DNA of 6,750 nt from NCBI GenBank assembly GCA_964407525.1, contig CAYOWC010000274.1, positions 1 through 6,750 of the forward strand, given 5' to 3'. Source of the DNA: DUZB01 sp964407525. GTDB lineage: Bacteria; Desulfobacterota; DSM-4660; Desulfatiglandales; Desulfatiglandaceae. Of this stretch, positions 6,701 through 6,750 are shown in pieces. How positions within the stretch are numbered: position 1 is the stretch's first letter; each line of letters opens with the position of its first letter. Position numbers and translations under genes: made by a program. The notes below the pieces were generated by a model. The model had not been told where the DNA came from, did no database searches, and worked only from the letters and a program-made list of their open reading frames with translations.

Positions 6701-6750
6701 GTAAGCGAGCATGCGAGACTCCGGGTAAGCGAGCATGCGAGACTCCGGGT
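6701..6750. repeat. 24-bp tandem repeat, at least two copies, running off the window
   Basis: Two identical 24-bp units (6701-6724 and 6725-6748) begin GTAAGCGAGC and end GACTCCGG, and the first two bases of a third copy end the window. Each unit contains the palindrome GCATGC. The period is a multiple of three, so frames stay open across it; the minus strand would read an 8-residue repeat (MLAYPESR). No spacers separate the copies. Total copy number cannot be seen. Confidence 0.85.

Noticed and set aside
6488..6736. Minus-strand ORF starting inside the 24-bp repeats (MLAYPESRMLAY...)
   Set aside because: Its start lies within the tandem repeat, it runs through several inverted repeats into the 3' end of the REC-Usp gene, and no ribosome-binding site or known domain supports it.

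Overview
The window looks like part of the chromosome of a Desulfobacterota-type (deltaproteobacterial) anaerobe. Four things suggest this: a two-gene flavoprotein/Fe-S 2-hydroxyacid dehydrogenase of the kind sulfate reducers use for lactate, a LarA-like nickel-dependent racemase homologue, a C_GCAxxG_C_C cysteine protein, and gaps between genes filled with short tandem repeats (7-, 8- and 9-bp units) of a style I associate with that group. The taxonomic assignment is inference. All six genes lie on the + strand, and base composition looks moderate (about half GC by eye).

Left block (1-3826): the C-terminal half of a GlcD-like FAD oxidase runs in from the left edge. It is followed with no gap by a GlcF/HdrD-like iron-sulfur protein carrying two ferredoxin-type 4Fe-4S motifs and two CCG domains. 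Next comes a gap made mostly of an 11-copy heptamer repeat, then a LarA-superfamily (Lar_N/DUF2088) protein, then a small cysteine-rich C_GCAxxG_C_C protein. The simplest reading is a 2-hydroxyacid utilisation cassette: the LarA homologue interconverts stereoisomers of a 2-hydroxyacid, and the GlcD/GlcF pair oxidises one isomer to the 2-oxoacid and passes electrons through Fe-S clusters. The actual substrate cannot be read from the sequence. A convincing rho-independent terminator (3888-3937) closes this block.

Right block (4009-6522): a double ABC ATPase closely resembling ModF is followed after 17 bp by a protein fusing a response-regulator receiver domain to a UspA stress domain. These two are probably co-transcribed and functionally separate from the left block. 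No transporter membrane subunit or sensor kinase is in the window.

Right edge (6523-6750): no gene is supported. The stretch holds several inverted repeats and a 24-bp tandem repeat that runs off the end. The most interesting points are the racemase-plus-dehydrogenase pairing, the REC-Usp fusion, and the way a short tandem repeat supplies both the ribosome-binding site and a possible coupled mini-ORF for the cysteine-rich protein.
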